Below, in pieces: positions 10,445 to 20,564 of a stretch of 53,461 nucleotides of DNA. Position 1 is the stretch's first letter. Each line of letters begins with the position of its first letter. The DNA lies in assembly GCA_000151295.1 (NCBI GenBank), contig GG745338.1, positions 743,388 through 796,848 of the forward strand, in the 5' to 3' direction. The notes under the pieces are model-generated. The model was not told the origin of the DNA, ran no database searches, and saw nothing but the letters and a program-made list of their open reading frames with translations. The DNA is from Allomyces macrogynus ATCC 38327 (Eukaryota > Blastocladiomycota > Blastocladiomycetes > Blastocladiales > Blastocladiaceae). A program made the position numbers and the translations under genes.

Positions 10445-13400
10445 ATGGCCGACCGCGCTGACGCCGCCTCGAGCGCACGCCGCGCCGCCGCGTCGCCCAT
10501 CCCGACCATGAGTTCAGCTTCGCCACCGCCTTCGATCCCGCCAAGCTCGCCGCCAAGAGAGGCGCCCGCCGCCGCGGGCCGCGGCACCGCCCTTGTCGCT
10601 GGCGCCGCACTCGTCGTCTCGGCGGTCGCGCACACCTTGTACGTCGCTTTGAATCCGCTGCCGCGACCATAACCTCTGATGCCAACGTGCCCCCCGCTCC
10701 AGCCTTCTCACGACCCTGCTCGCCGACGCCACTGCGCGATCCGGGAACGGCGTGATCGACTGGGCCTCTCCGACCACGCTCGCCGCGGTGCTGGTCGGCG
10801 TGCCCGCGCTGGTCCTCGCCCTCCGCCGGCTGACGCGCCCGGCCTGGCGTCGCGCCAAGCTGACGTGGACTCATGCCCTTGCGGCAGGCGCTGCGATAGC
10901 CGCGGGCGCCGTCGCCTACGCTGCCGCTATGGCGCTCGTGCACCCGAGCGTCGTGCTCTCGCTGCTGGTGCGTTACTGGAGCCCCCGATTCGGCCAGAGA
11001 AACACCGTGATCTGATCACCCAAGAGTAGATGCTCACGACGCTCGAGTCGGCTCACTATGCGCCGCGCGCGCGACTTCACGACGGCGGTCTCGACAAGGA
11101 CGACCACTGGCCAACGCACCGTGCCGCGCTGCTGCACCACGCGACGCGCGCGCGGTCCTGGGTCCACTTGGCGCTGTTGCTCGCCGTGCTCGTGTACGTC
11201 CCCCACTTCGCCGTAGCATGCGACTCGTCTATTGACTCCATTTCTCCCACCAGATTCCTCGCCGTCGCATGGCCCACGTCCGCGACCCTCCCCTCGGCCC
11301 TCGCGACCCTCGCCGCGACCGGCGTGACGTCCCTCTGGCTGGGCGCCGACGCCGTGACGCTCGTGTACGGCCGCGACCCGGCCGACTCTCACGACACCTC
11401 CGCCGCGAGCTCAGCCTTTATCCAGCACCCGGTCCTTCTCGCCGCCATCGCCTCTGCCCTCCTCGCTGCCGCCACGGGGGCGCCGCACCCCCTCCTCGGC
11501 CAGACCGCCCTGCCGCTCCTCGTCGGCACGACCCTCATCTCCGTCCTCTCCGCGACCACGATCACCTCCACCCGCCGCACCGTCCGGCCCGCGATTATTC
11601 TCGCGCTCGGGTTCTCGTGCCTCGCGTCGACCGCCGCGGACCCGCCGCGGTCCGCCGAGCAGGGCGACTCGACGGGGCTCGCGACCGCCGGTCTGGTCCT
11701 GGGCACGGCGCTCGTGCTTGTGTCGGCGCTCGCGACGGTCGTCCGCGCCGCCGCATCCTCGGCCTCGACGGCGGGGCGGCACGAGATTGATCTCGACGGC
11801 GCGGCCGAGTTGCTGGTGACGGGCAAGGCGGGCACCACGCGGGGCGGGAGGATGCCGCGCGCGACGACGGCGCTCGCGCTGCTACTTGCGTCGGTCTTGC
11901 TTCTCGCGGGCACGGCGTCGCACGTAGGCGACGATAACAGCTCCCGCCGGGGCGAAACCGGCGACGCGCCCGTATTGGCGCCGCCGGCAATCACGACAGT
12001 GCCAATGCCCATCCCGCAAGGCCCCGTGCGCGGCCTGGACCCGTGCGCGGAGACGCGGTTCGACCGGCGCGAGCCCGTCGCGTCCGCGGGGACGACGGCG
12101 CTCGTCACGGGCGGGTCCGGGTTCATTGGGTCGCACCTGGTCGAGAAGCTGCTGGCGCTGGGCTACAAGGTGAGGATCCTCGACAATTTGGCGACGGGGT
12201 ACCTGCACAATATCGCGCACCTCGTCACGCACGCAAACGTCGAGTTTGTCTATGGCGATATCATGGACCAGGACACGATCTTGCAGGCCGTGCAGGGCGT
12301 CGACTACGTCTACCACCTCGCGGCCATGTCGAAAGTCGCGCCGAGCATGAAGGACCCGGCGATGGCGCGGTTCTGTCTCGACACGAACGTCGGCGGGACT
12401 GTGAACGTGCTCAACGCGTCGCGGATTGCCGGGGTCAAGAAGGTGGTCTATGCCGCGTCGTCGACGTACTACGGCAACGGGAAAGTGCCGATGAACGAGG
12501 TCGACCCGCCCAACTTGCTCACGCCGTACTCGGCGACCAAGTACGAGGGCGAGATCCAAATGGATCTGTACGATCGCATCTTCAACTTGCCGACGATCGC
12601 GGTGCGGTTCTTCATGGTCTATGGCCCGCGGCAGCCGACGACCGGCGCGTACGCGATCGTGACCGGAGTCTTCCTCAAGAAGTGGATGGACCACCAGCCG
12701 CTGCCGATTGAGGGCGACGGGTCGCACTACCGCGACTTCATTCACGCGCGCGACATTACCAAGGCGCTGATCCTCGCGCAGCAGAGTCCGCACCGCGCCA
12801 TGGTCGTGAATGCCGGCACCGGGGTCGGGCACTCGGTGCACGAGGTCGCTGACCTGGTCTCGCCCGACCACAAGCATGTCGATGAACGCCGCAACGACTT
12901 GGTGGGCACGCTCGCCGATACGTGCAAGGCCAAGAAGGTGCTCGGGTTCGAGGCCGACTACGAGTTCACGCACGAAATGGCCGGCCTGATCCACGACGCC
13001 GCTGATCCGGCGGCGTACTTGGCCAAGCCGGAAGTGGCTAACATGGTCGACACGCACGTCGCGCACCCGTGGCTGCTCCGCCCGGATTGGTCGCGGTCAA
13101 GTACGAGCCGCACTTCGGCCCGACCTTTGTCGCGCTTCGTGCGGATGCAGGCGTCCTCGAACCAAGTGACGGTGATCCCGTTCACGCGCGCGACGCGGTC
13201 GCTCGCCGAGAACGCCATCTACGCACTCGTCACGTACGGCGGGACCCGCGGCTACCTGATCGCGGTCCTCGACGACGACGGGATGCGCACGTGTTTGCAT
13301 ATGAACCTGCCGTGTTACGACGCGTCGCGCCTCTCATCGCCGATGGCGATCACGCACGCGCTGCTCACCGCTGGACTCACCGTGCACTGGATGGACGCCG

Positions 13401-13984
13401 ATGTGAGCGTTGTGCGGCGCGTCTGGCCAGCACTCACACAATGGCTCGATTCGACGGGGACCGATTTCGCCTCCGCCGCCGCGCCCGACGGATCCGTAGC
13501 CAAGGGTCATTTTGTGGCGCGCCCGACGGACGCGACGAAAGCGTACTTTGCGCGCGGGAAGTGGGACGCAATCAAGTGCACGAGTCGCGGCACCTGTTCC
13601 TCCATCTCGAGGTCCGGCAATTTCCCGGTGGCCGTATTCGCGTCGCTGCCGGCCCCCTGCGGCGCGGCGGGAGGCGAAAAGCGCGTCGACGCGGCCGCGG
13701 CCGCCGACGTGTGTGCGCCGTACGTGCTCGCGGCGGCGGCGCCGTGCAGCGCCAACGCGGATGGGAAGCGCACGGTGCTCGACAAGGCGGTCGGCGTGTG
13801 GCACATGCGCGAGGTGTGTGCGGGGGACGGGTTTACGGATTGTGTGGGTGTGCCGGTAACGCTGGCGAGGACGATGGGGGGTGGGAGCGCGCCGGTCAAG
13901 AAGGCGGCGGCACGGCCGGCGCCGAGGGCGGGAGATGGGAAGACGTGTTTTGGGTCCGAGGCGGTGTTGGTGGCCGCGACGTGA
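10445..13984 (+). CDS. Multi-span membrane protein fused to an NAD-sugar epimerase domain and a GT77-like glycosyltransferase
   Basis: Exons 10445-10638, 10703-10967, 11030-11193 and 11254-13984 give 1,117 residues; the start has a CACCATGG context. The N-terminal part has roughly nine hydrophobic segments. Then comes an extended short-chain dehydrogenase domain (about nt 12090-13000) with TGGSGFIGSH for NAD, an ASSTYYG serine/threonine loop and the catalytic YSATK, typical of UDP-sugar 4-epimerases and related enzymes. The C-terminal domain (about nt 13150-13900) looks like the Nucleotid_trans/GT77 fold: AVLDDDG, LPCYDAS, and HWMDADVSVV with the DxD metal-sugar motif. The inferred role is converting a nucleotide sugar and transferring it in the secretory pathway; the substrate is unknown. 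The 60-nt intron 11194-11253 is in frame and stop-free, but has a good TTGACT branch site and CAG end. No frame break separates the domains, so the fusion appears real. Confidence 0.82.
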
Positions 13985-14988
13985 GAGTTGCGTTTTGTGG
14001 TCTGGACGTTTGGTCATGGTGATTTGATTCCCGCATCGTTTTGGCTGTCGTTGTCGGTGACGTGCAAGGCGAATGCAAGTGCCGACGGCAGGCAGCCATC
14101 CTGCACGTCTTGCGTTGTCGACGCGGCCCGCGGCAGATGCAGTCCAGCTTGTTTCGGTATCAAGACAAGATAAGACGAGTGGAGAGCCGCGCCGGTGCAA
14201 TACCTCCCAACCATGCTCACGCCATGCAAAACGTCAAGGACTCTTGCTTGATGCGAGTTCAAGTCTTGAAAGGACGCGAAATGAGCGTGCGCTGCGCGGG
14301 TGGCCGTGGCCGTGGTCGCTGTTGATCCCCTTGTGATCTGATCTGTGATCTGTGATCCACGCGACTGTGGCGAGTAGGATCCGAGCTGAGCTTGTGGGCA
14401 CGTTCCCGAAGGCGTCGAGACGGGCCAGTGAGTCGATGCCCCATCGAGTGGCGCAGGCCGTTTCAGGGCAAATCTGGTGCCACATCGAGGCGAACACCGA
14501 CGAAAAGTTGGGCGTGGTGCCTGGCCGGACGATTCTCCACCCCCGCCAGCTAGGCGACGCCCTCTCCGTCATTTTCTCGCTGTATTTACGGCGACGTAAT
14601 GGTTCCACGTGCACGACGCCCAGCGTTGTACGACCCCCAGCCCGGTCGGCCGTCGTCTACGCGCCCTCGCCGTGGCGGTACGTGGCCCGCCCGGATTGGG
14701 TGCGCGCGCGGTCGTCGCCTATCCCGTGTCCGGCCACCTGGGCCAATCTCGTCATCGCCCCTGCCCGCCAGGCCCGCCGGAGACAATATAAAGACCACAG
14801 ACACCCCCGCACGCTCGAAACCTCTTTGCGCGCGCACACACACAACCCCCGCACCCAACAAATTCTCTCTCCTTGTCCGGGTCGCCCGCTGCCGCCGCCA
14901 AATAGACCAAGACTCCCCGACGACGACACGTCCAAGTGTGATCACGTCGCGGATCATCTCGATAGACACTCGACCCGAATAGACTACC
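13985..14988. other. Intergenic, promoter of the GH19-like gene
   Basis: No coding region recognised in about 1 kb. The distal part is of moderate GC. A TATA box is at 14787 and a pyrimidine-rich leader leads to the ATG at 14989. Confidence 0.6.
14787..14792 (+). promoter_or_regulatory. TATA box of the GH19-like gene
   Basis: TATAAA in the context CAATATAAAGACC, 197 nt upstream of the ATG and followed by a C/A-rich leader. It is one of the few clear TATA boxes in the window. Confidence 0.55.
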
Positions 14989-17810
14989 ATGGCCAAGACG
15001 ACGCCCGTCCTGCTCACGACGGCGGCCGCCGCCGTTCTGCTCGCGCTTGCTGCGACGGCGGTGCCCGTTTCGGTCAAGGTGACCCTGCCGACCGTTACGC
15101 AGGCGCCGCTCCCGTTCTGCGATGTGCCGGTGAACGTCTTTGCGTCGGTCTTTGAAATGACCAATGTCGACCATTTCGTGAAGATTCAGCAGGCGCTCGG
15201 CGAGTTTGGCCTGTGCACGGCGCAGCAAACGGCCATGTTTTTGGGCAACATTGCGCACGAGACTGCGCGGTTGACGGTGTTTGAGCAGGTGCGTATCACG
15301 TCGATGGTTGTTTGTTTGGCGTCGTGCATTTGGAGTAGCCCAAACTGACCACGATGTGCGCACACTGCACCTTGACTTTCACCCCCTAGGTTGCCGATGG
15401 CGGTGTCGGCGCTCTGCACATGGTTCGTCTTTACTTCTCTACCGTGTCCGTTCCCGCGCACGTCGCTCCCAACTGACCTTACGGCCCCCCTCCCCCAAAC
15501 CAGATCCCGGCCAACTGGCAGTACGCGTTCGCCGGCGTGTTGACCCCGGCCATCTCGACCGCGCTCGGCGGCAACCTGAAGCGCACCGACGCGATCGCCA
15601 AGCAACTGATGCTGCAAGAGGACATCATGTACCGCGTCGCTGGGTGGTGGCTCACGACCGGTGCCGGCACCGTGTTGGGGAACCGGTGCAACCACGTCGA
15701 CAAGCTCGCGTCGGCCTACTCGATCGCGCACATCAACGACGCGACCTACCAGCCGAACATTGACGTGTCGGTGGCCATTGGCACCTGTGTTTTCGGCGAC
15801 ATGAAGGACCCGGGCGAGGCGCAGCGCGCCGAGTACGTGCGGCTCGCGCTGGCCGCCGCGATTGACGCCGGGATGAAGGTCGCGCCGGAAGTGCCGCTCC
15901 CGCCCAAGCCCACGACGACCAAAACGGGGACCAGCACCACGTATGGGAGTACCGCGACGAGTACGACTGCCGTGCAGACCACGTCCAAGGCGACGACGGC
16001 CAGCAGCTCGACGACGGTGGCAGCGACCAGCTCTACGGCGCTCACGACCTCGAAGGCCACGACTGCGACTAGCTCGACGCTCACGACCACCCAGGCCACG
16101 AGCAGCACCACGACGAGTTCGACGCAGACGACCTCCAAGGCCACGACTGCGACCACCAGCTCGGCAATCACCAGCTCGGCAGCGACCACCAGCTCGGTGG
16201 CCACCAGCACGACGCCAGTGACGACGCCCAAGCCCACGGGCACGACCACGACGACCACGTCGAGCGTCTCGACAGTTTCTTCGGCTTCCACGACGGCGAT
16301 TTCGACCCAGACCACGGCCACGTCCAGCAGCAGCACCGCGACGCTGCCGCCCGTCACGACTGGCGCGACCAGCGCGATTTCGACCAGCACGCAGACCAGT
16401 GCTGCCACGTCCACGGCCCAGTCGACGCAGACCAGCGTCGCCACGTCCACGGCCCAGTCGACCCAGTCCAGTGTTCCGACGTCCACGGCCCAGTCGACCC
16501 AGACCAGCGTCTCGGCTACTCAGACCAGTACTGCCGTTTCGACCACCCAGTCGAGCACGACGAGTGCTGCTCCGTCGGTCACTGTGACGGGCACGCAGTC
16601 GAGCACGTCGAGTGCCGTTTTGACAGGCACTCAGTCGGTCACGACCGGCACTGCGTCGTCCACCGCTCAATCGAGCTCGACTGGTGCCGTTTCGTCGACT
16701 GGCGTTGCCTCGTCCACTGCTCAGTCGACTGTCACTGGCACTGCGTCGTCGACCAGCATCACCTCGTCCACCGCTCAAGGCACCTCCACCAGTGCCGGCT
16801 CGTCGAGCACGGCCATTGCCACGTCCACCGCGCCCGTGTCGGCCCCCAACACGTCCTCAACGACCTCCACCGGGTACGGCCCCGTCGTGACCCCCACGTC
16901 CGCTCCCACTGGTACGAACCCCGTGACCGCTGCCCCGACCACGGCCATCCCGACATCGACCACCGCCGCGCAGGACCCGTGCATCACGACGATCATCGCC
17001 GCTCCCGGCGGCCAAGTCACGGTCACGATCCCCGTCCCGACGACGACGCTCGCCGACCCGTGCATTACGACGATCGTTGCCGGTCCGAACGGCACGCCCG
17101 TGACGGTGACCGTCACGCTCGGTCCGCAGCCGACGGCCACGGCGCCCGCAACGGCGATCCCCACGGCCACGGCGATCCCGACCGCGACGATCCCCGCGCA
17201 GCAGGACCCGTGCATCACGACGATCGTCGCTGCGCCGTCGGGCGAGAAGGTGACGGTCACGATCCCGATCCCGGCCGCGACCAAGACGGTCGGCGGCGGT
17301 GCCGCGGATCCGTGCATTACCACGGTGGTTGCGGGGCCGAACGGCACGCCTGTCACGGTCACGGTCACGCTTGGCCCGCAGCCGACTGCAGTGCCGACTG
17401 CAGAGCAGCCAAAGACCAGCGGTGCTGAGCAGCCAAAGACCGGTGCTGTCGAGCAGCCGAAGACGGGTTACAAGGCCGACGAGGAGGCCAAGACGCAGCA
17501 GCCGCAGCAGCCCGGGTACACGGCCAACGAGATGCCCAAGACGCCGCAGCCGGCGACGGGCGGGTACAAGGCCGACGAGCTCCCCAAGCAGGACCAGCCG
17601 GCGACCGCGTACACGGCCAACGAGCTGCCCGCGCAGCAGCAGCCCGCCAGCTTGTACCCGACGGGCAGCGCGCCTGCCGCGACGGTCCAGGTCGCGCAGG
17701 AGGCGGCGGCCAAGGTGGTTCAGACCGGCGAGGTGAAGAAGGTGGAGGGCAAGCAGGCCAAGAAGCACGGCAAGAAGTGCCGCGTCAAGAAGCCGGCGGC
17801 GCACTACTGA
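14989..17810 (+). CDS. Secreted GH19/lysozyme-like protein with mucin stalk and C-terminal repeats
   Basis: Exons 14989-15288, 15390-15422 (33 nt) and 15504-17810 give 879 residues. An N-terminal signal peptide (TTAAAAVLLALAATAVP) precedes a globular domain of about 270 residues. TAMFLGNIAHETARL matches the region around the first catalytic Glu of GH19 chitinases (HE), and GGVGALHMIPANWQYAF resembles the next conserved block. This suggests hydrolysis of chitin or a similar N-acetylglucosamine polymer; the second acid cannot be assigned by eye. A Ser/Thr-rich stalk of about 300 residues follows, then four DPCITT modules with paired cysteine potential, then Pro/Gln/Lys repeats (YKADELPK, YTANELP) and a lysine-rich end (KKHGKKCRVKKPAAHY). 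No membrane anchor or GPI signal is seen, so attachment through the stalk or basic tail is inferred. The second intron begins GTTCGT, also used in the PP2A B'' gene. Confidence 0.8.
16974..17391 (+). repeat. Four DPCITT(I/V) modules in the GH19-like protein
   Basis: Four copies start with Asp-Pro-Cys-Ile-Thr-Thr and continue with an A(A/G)P-G--VTVT strand-like segment, alternating between two types: AAPxG..VTVTIP and AGPNGTPVTVTV. Each has one Cys. The A-B-A-B order suggests duplication of a two-module unit. I cannot name the family. Confidence 0.8.
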
Positions 17811-18354
17811 GCGCATATTGCTTGATTGCTGAGGAAGAGAGAGGTGTATTGTGTGTGTAAGAATGGGTGGAGAAGAGTACACAGAGATGGCGACGACCGT
17901 TCTTGCTGGAGCAAAATGATTTCGTCACATCACTGTGAGCGTCAATCCCTGCTGCATCTCCATTTTTCTGCCGTTGGTCTGAATCGCTCACCGCTCACAC
18001 GGTCCTCGTATCTCAGTGCGTGCGCAATATGGAAGCACCGGCGTGAGCGACAGTCGAGCTAGTTCATAATCAATAAGGGCGCGATGCGGTCGTCCTTTTC
18101 GCGGCCGTGCGAATGCTCGTCACTCCAGTCCAGGACGCGGCCAAGCACGACGGCCGGCGAGAAGACTTGCTCGTCCAACACGTTCTCTTCCCGAGGTGGC
18201 GATAAAAGCGCAGGAATCATTTGAATCGGAGACATGGAGCAACAAGGAAGAGCAAGCAAAATACAAATGGATTATTTCTTAAGACTGCACCACGGTACCT
18301 ACGCAAACATTCGCCAACACACGACACACATCGACACGCCCCTGCAACCCCCAT
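17811..18354. other. Intergenic between convergent GH19-like and DUF707 genes
   Basis: Downstream of both neighbours. Apart from the small minus-strand ORF at 18059-18235, nothing is recognised. Confidence 0.5.
18059..18235 (-). CDS. Possible 58-residue ORF or unassigned terminal exon
   Basis: Opens with ATG at 18235 and ends with TAG. Its codons from about residue 15 (GTC, GAC, CGC, AAG, ATC, GCG) match the local coding style, and the peptide (for example VVLGRVLDWSDEHSHGRE) is not low-complexity. No homology is recognised. It lies 120 nt beyond the stop of the minus-strand DUF707 gene, so it might be an alternative last exon of that gene, but I could not find an in-frame splice path. Confidence 0.25.
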   Translation of the reverse strand: MSPIQMIPALLSPPREENVLDEQVFSPAVVLGRVLDWSDEHSHGREKDDRIAPLLIMN

Positions 18355-20196
18355 TTACCGACTGCCCCAGTTTCCAAGCTCGTACGGCGCGCCATACCAC
18401 GCGTCCATCTCCTGCCTCTCACGCACGCGGCGTCGCTCATCATCAATCAGCTGCCTGAGCGCACGGGTCCGTGCCATCTCACGATCCCTCGCCAGCATGA
18501 ACCCGGTCCTCTGCGGCGGCGGTCCCGCGGCCCTCGCATCCGCGGGCGACATCAGTTGATCCGCCCACCACGGCAAATTCTCGGCGGGCCAGTGGGGTTC
18601 CGGGCATGTGTGTTTCCCCTCGACGTCGTCCTTGGTGAGTGCGCGCAGCGGCGCCGCCGACTCTGGCCGCGCCGACCAGTAGGCGCACATGGCGCGCACG
18701 CGGTCGGACGCGTGCCACGGCGCGACGTCGAGCGGCGGGGCCACGCTCCCGGGCGTGATCGCGACGGCTGGATCGTTCTCGCGCTCAAGTTCAGTGAGGA
18801 GTTCCGGGACCGTCACGTGCAGTTTGCGCGCGAGGTTCTCGAGTTTCCGGTCGCGGTCCTCCTTGGCCCTGCGCGCGGCGTCGGCGACGTGAGGCGGCGG
18901 CAACCGCGGAATGTCGATCGTGTCGACGATTTCGTACTGCAGCGGCGCACGCGGCATGTCGGCCGTTGAAGCCGCGGCACTGCAAAGCGCCTGCATGCGC
19001 GCGTCGCTCGACGGGTCTTCGGGTTCGACCGGCGGCTCGGGCCCGCGCCGACCGACAGGGAACGAGTCGACGATCGCGAACCGGCACAGACCGTGTGCCG
19101 CGCACGTCGGGTACCAGGTGCCGGCGTTGGTCGTGCCGTCGTACGAAATGAGCCGCCACGTGCACGGCCAGGCGGCGCGCGAGAAGATCGGGAAGTCGGT
19201 CGCGACGCGCGTCGTGAATTGGCCAATCACTTGGTCAAACTCGCTCGAGGTGCTGGTCGTGCCGTTGGTCTTCGCGTCGGTCGGGGCGGGCTCGTCGATC
19301 ACGACGTCGGTGCCACGGCGGTGGAGAGCTGCGCGGTTCACGTCGGCCTCCGGAGTATCGTCGCTGTTCTCATCCCTTGTCTGATCTGCACCGTCGTCAA
19401 CGTCCTCGGCGGGCAGCGGAACGACGACCGGGTGCGCGACATGTAAGTCAAACGCCTTGAGCAGCGCCACGTACTGGTCGGGAGTCCACCCTTCGGGCAA
19501 GATCGCGTCGTCGTCCCAAACGAGCACAAAGTCGTAATTTTCGACGGCCATGGGCGTGAGGAACCGCTTGGCAAACCACCATTTCGACTGACCTGCAGCG
19601 TACACGGTCGCCCACCGCTCGTAGCCCGGCACTTTACTCCAAAGAGTGGCGTAATTGTCGACGGCATGGAACAGGGTGATATCGAACCCGGCGCGGTCAA
19701 ACTCGGCCAAGATCGCGAGCACCGACTTGGTCGGCGACGACGCACCCACGCGCATCGCAAGCAAGCCCATTTTGCGTTCGAGCGGCGGGTCGCGTGGAGC
19801 GTTGCCGTTGGCGATCCGGCGTAAATTGCCCGGCTCGCGCTCAAAGAAGCGAAAGGCACTTGATGCGGGCGGCGGGTGCATGAGCAGCCGTGCCGTCGTC
19901 GAACTGGCCGGTGCTCCAGGGCTGCGCGATGGTGCGGGCAAGTCGGAACCGAAAAAGGCTGCCGCTGGTGCCAAGTCGGCATGATCCGGCTGCTGCAATG
20001 TCGCTCGAGGGGCCAGGACCCAAGCGGCCGTGGCGAGCACGGCAATGGCGGCAAGGACGAGCGGCCAGGAGCGCAAGGCACGGCCCAGGGCGGGAAAGCG
20101 GCCGGTATCGAGCTTGTGCCGTGGTGCATCGTCAACGGGGACAGAAGTGTCGAGGCCGCTGTCGGCGCTGGTGCGCGGGAGCAGCGCAGCGGGCAT
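18355..20196 (-). CDS. DUF707 family protein 1, predicted type II Golgi glycosyltransferase
   Basis: Single exon, 613 residues. A short cytoplasmic N-terminus is followed by one signal anchor (WPLVLAAIAVLATAAWVLA, about residues 44-63). The lumenal domain carries the DUF707 blocks in order: KMGLLAMRVG, FDITLFHAVDN, QSKWWFAKRFLTP, YDFVLVWDDDAILP (DxD-like), HVAHPVV, FPIFSRAAWPCTWRLI, and GLCRFAIVDSFPVG. DUF707 proteins are thought to be GT-A-like transferases from this motif order; no substrate is established. An acidic insert of about 80 residues separates the DDD and FSRAAW blocks, and a charged C-terminal extension of about 170 residues follows the core. It is divergent from the neighbouring paralog, with 368 nt between start codons. 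Confidence 0.8.
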   Translation of the reverse strand: MPAALLPRTSADSGLDTSVPVDDAPRHKLDTGRFPALGRALRSWPLVLAAIAVLATAAWVLAPRATLQQPDHADLAPAAAFFGSDLPAPSRSPGAPASSTTARLLMHPPPASSAFRFFEREPGNLRRIANGNAPRDPPLERKMGLLAMRVGASSPTKSVLAILAEFDRAGFDITLFHAVDNYATLWSKVPGYERWATVYAAGQSKWWFAKRFLTPMAVENYDFVLVWDDDAILPEGWTPDQYVALLKAFDLHVAHPVVVPLPAEDVDDGADQTRDENSDDTPEADVNRAALHRRGTDVVIDEPAPTDAKTNGTTSTSSEFDQVIGQFTTRVATDFPIFSRAAWPCTWRLISYDGTTNAGTWYPTCAAHGLCRFAIVDSFPVGRRGPEPPVEPEDPSSDARMQALCSAAASTADMPRAPLQYEIVDTIDIPRLPPPHVADAARRAKEDRDRKLENLARKLHVTVPELLTELERENDPAVAITPGSVAPPLDVAPWHASDRVRAMCAYWSARPESAAPLRALTKDDVEGKHTCPEPHWPAENLPWWADQLMSPADARAAGPPPQRTGFMLARDREMARTRALRQLIDDERRRVRERQEMDAWYGAPYELGNWGSR

Positions 20197-20564
20197 GGTG
20201 GCGGCAGGCTTCCGGAAAGCAGCAGGTGGTAAAGCAGGCGAGAGGAATAGGACGGTGCTGGTTGAGGGTGTTGCCTGGAGAGAGACCTGGAGGAAGCGCG
20301 CGCGAGGAAGAGAGAGGGGAGAGCGTGAAGTTAGGGAAGCGAGGGATCAAGTTGCGATCAAGGTGCGTTCCTCTCCACGTCACGCGGAAGTCAAGATGGC
20401 GGAACAACCCCTCAGCCGGAACAGCAACGCAGCGGTTGCGGCGCACCGGCCGGCCAGACTTTGGGCGCTTCCCTGCTGCTCTCCTCGGCCGCTCTCGTCT
20501 GCTCTCGTCCTCCCTACGCCGCCAACGTTCCTCCCCCGATCATCCTTGTGTGTTCGCTGCCAGC
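20197..20564. promoter_or_regulatory. Shared divergent promoter of two DUF707 genes
   Basis: The 368 nt between two divergent start codons of paralogous genes must hold both 5' ends. No TATA box is evident. Co-regulation of the pair is inferred from the layout only. Confidence 0.5.

Noticed and set aside
11882..13066. 394-codon antisense ORF under the epimerase domain
   Set aside because: It overlaps a clear SDR epimerase with intact NAD and YxxxK motifs. Its Arg/Val/His-rich product is a GC-bias shadow.
13101..13150. Apparent 50-nt intron (GTACGAG to ATGCAG) between epimerase and transferase
   Set aside because: Removing 50 nt would put the transferase domain out of frame; the unspliced frame continues correctly into it.
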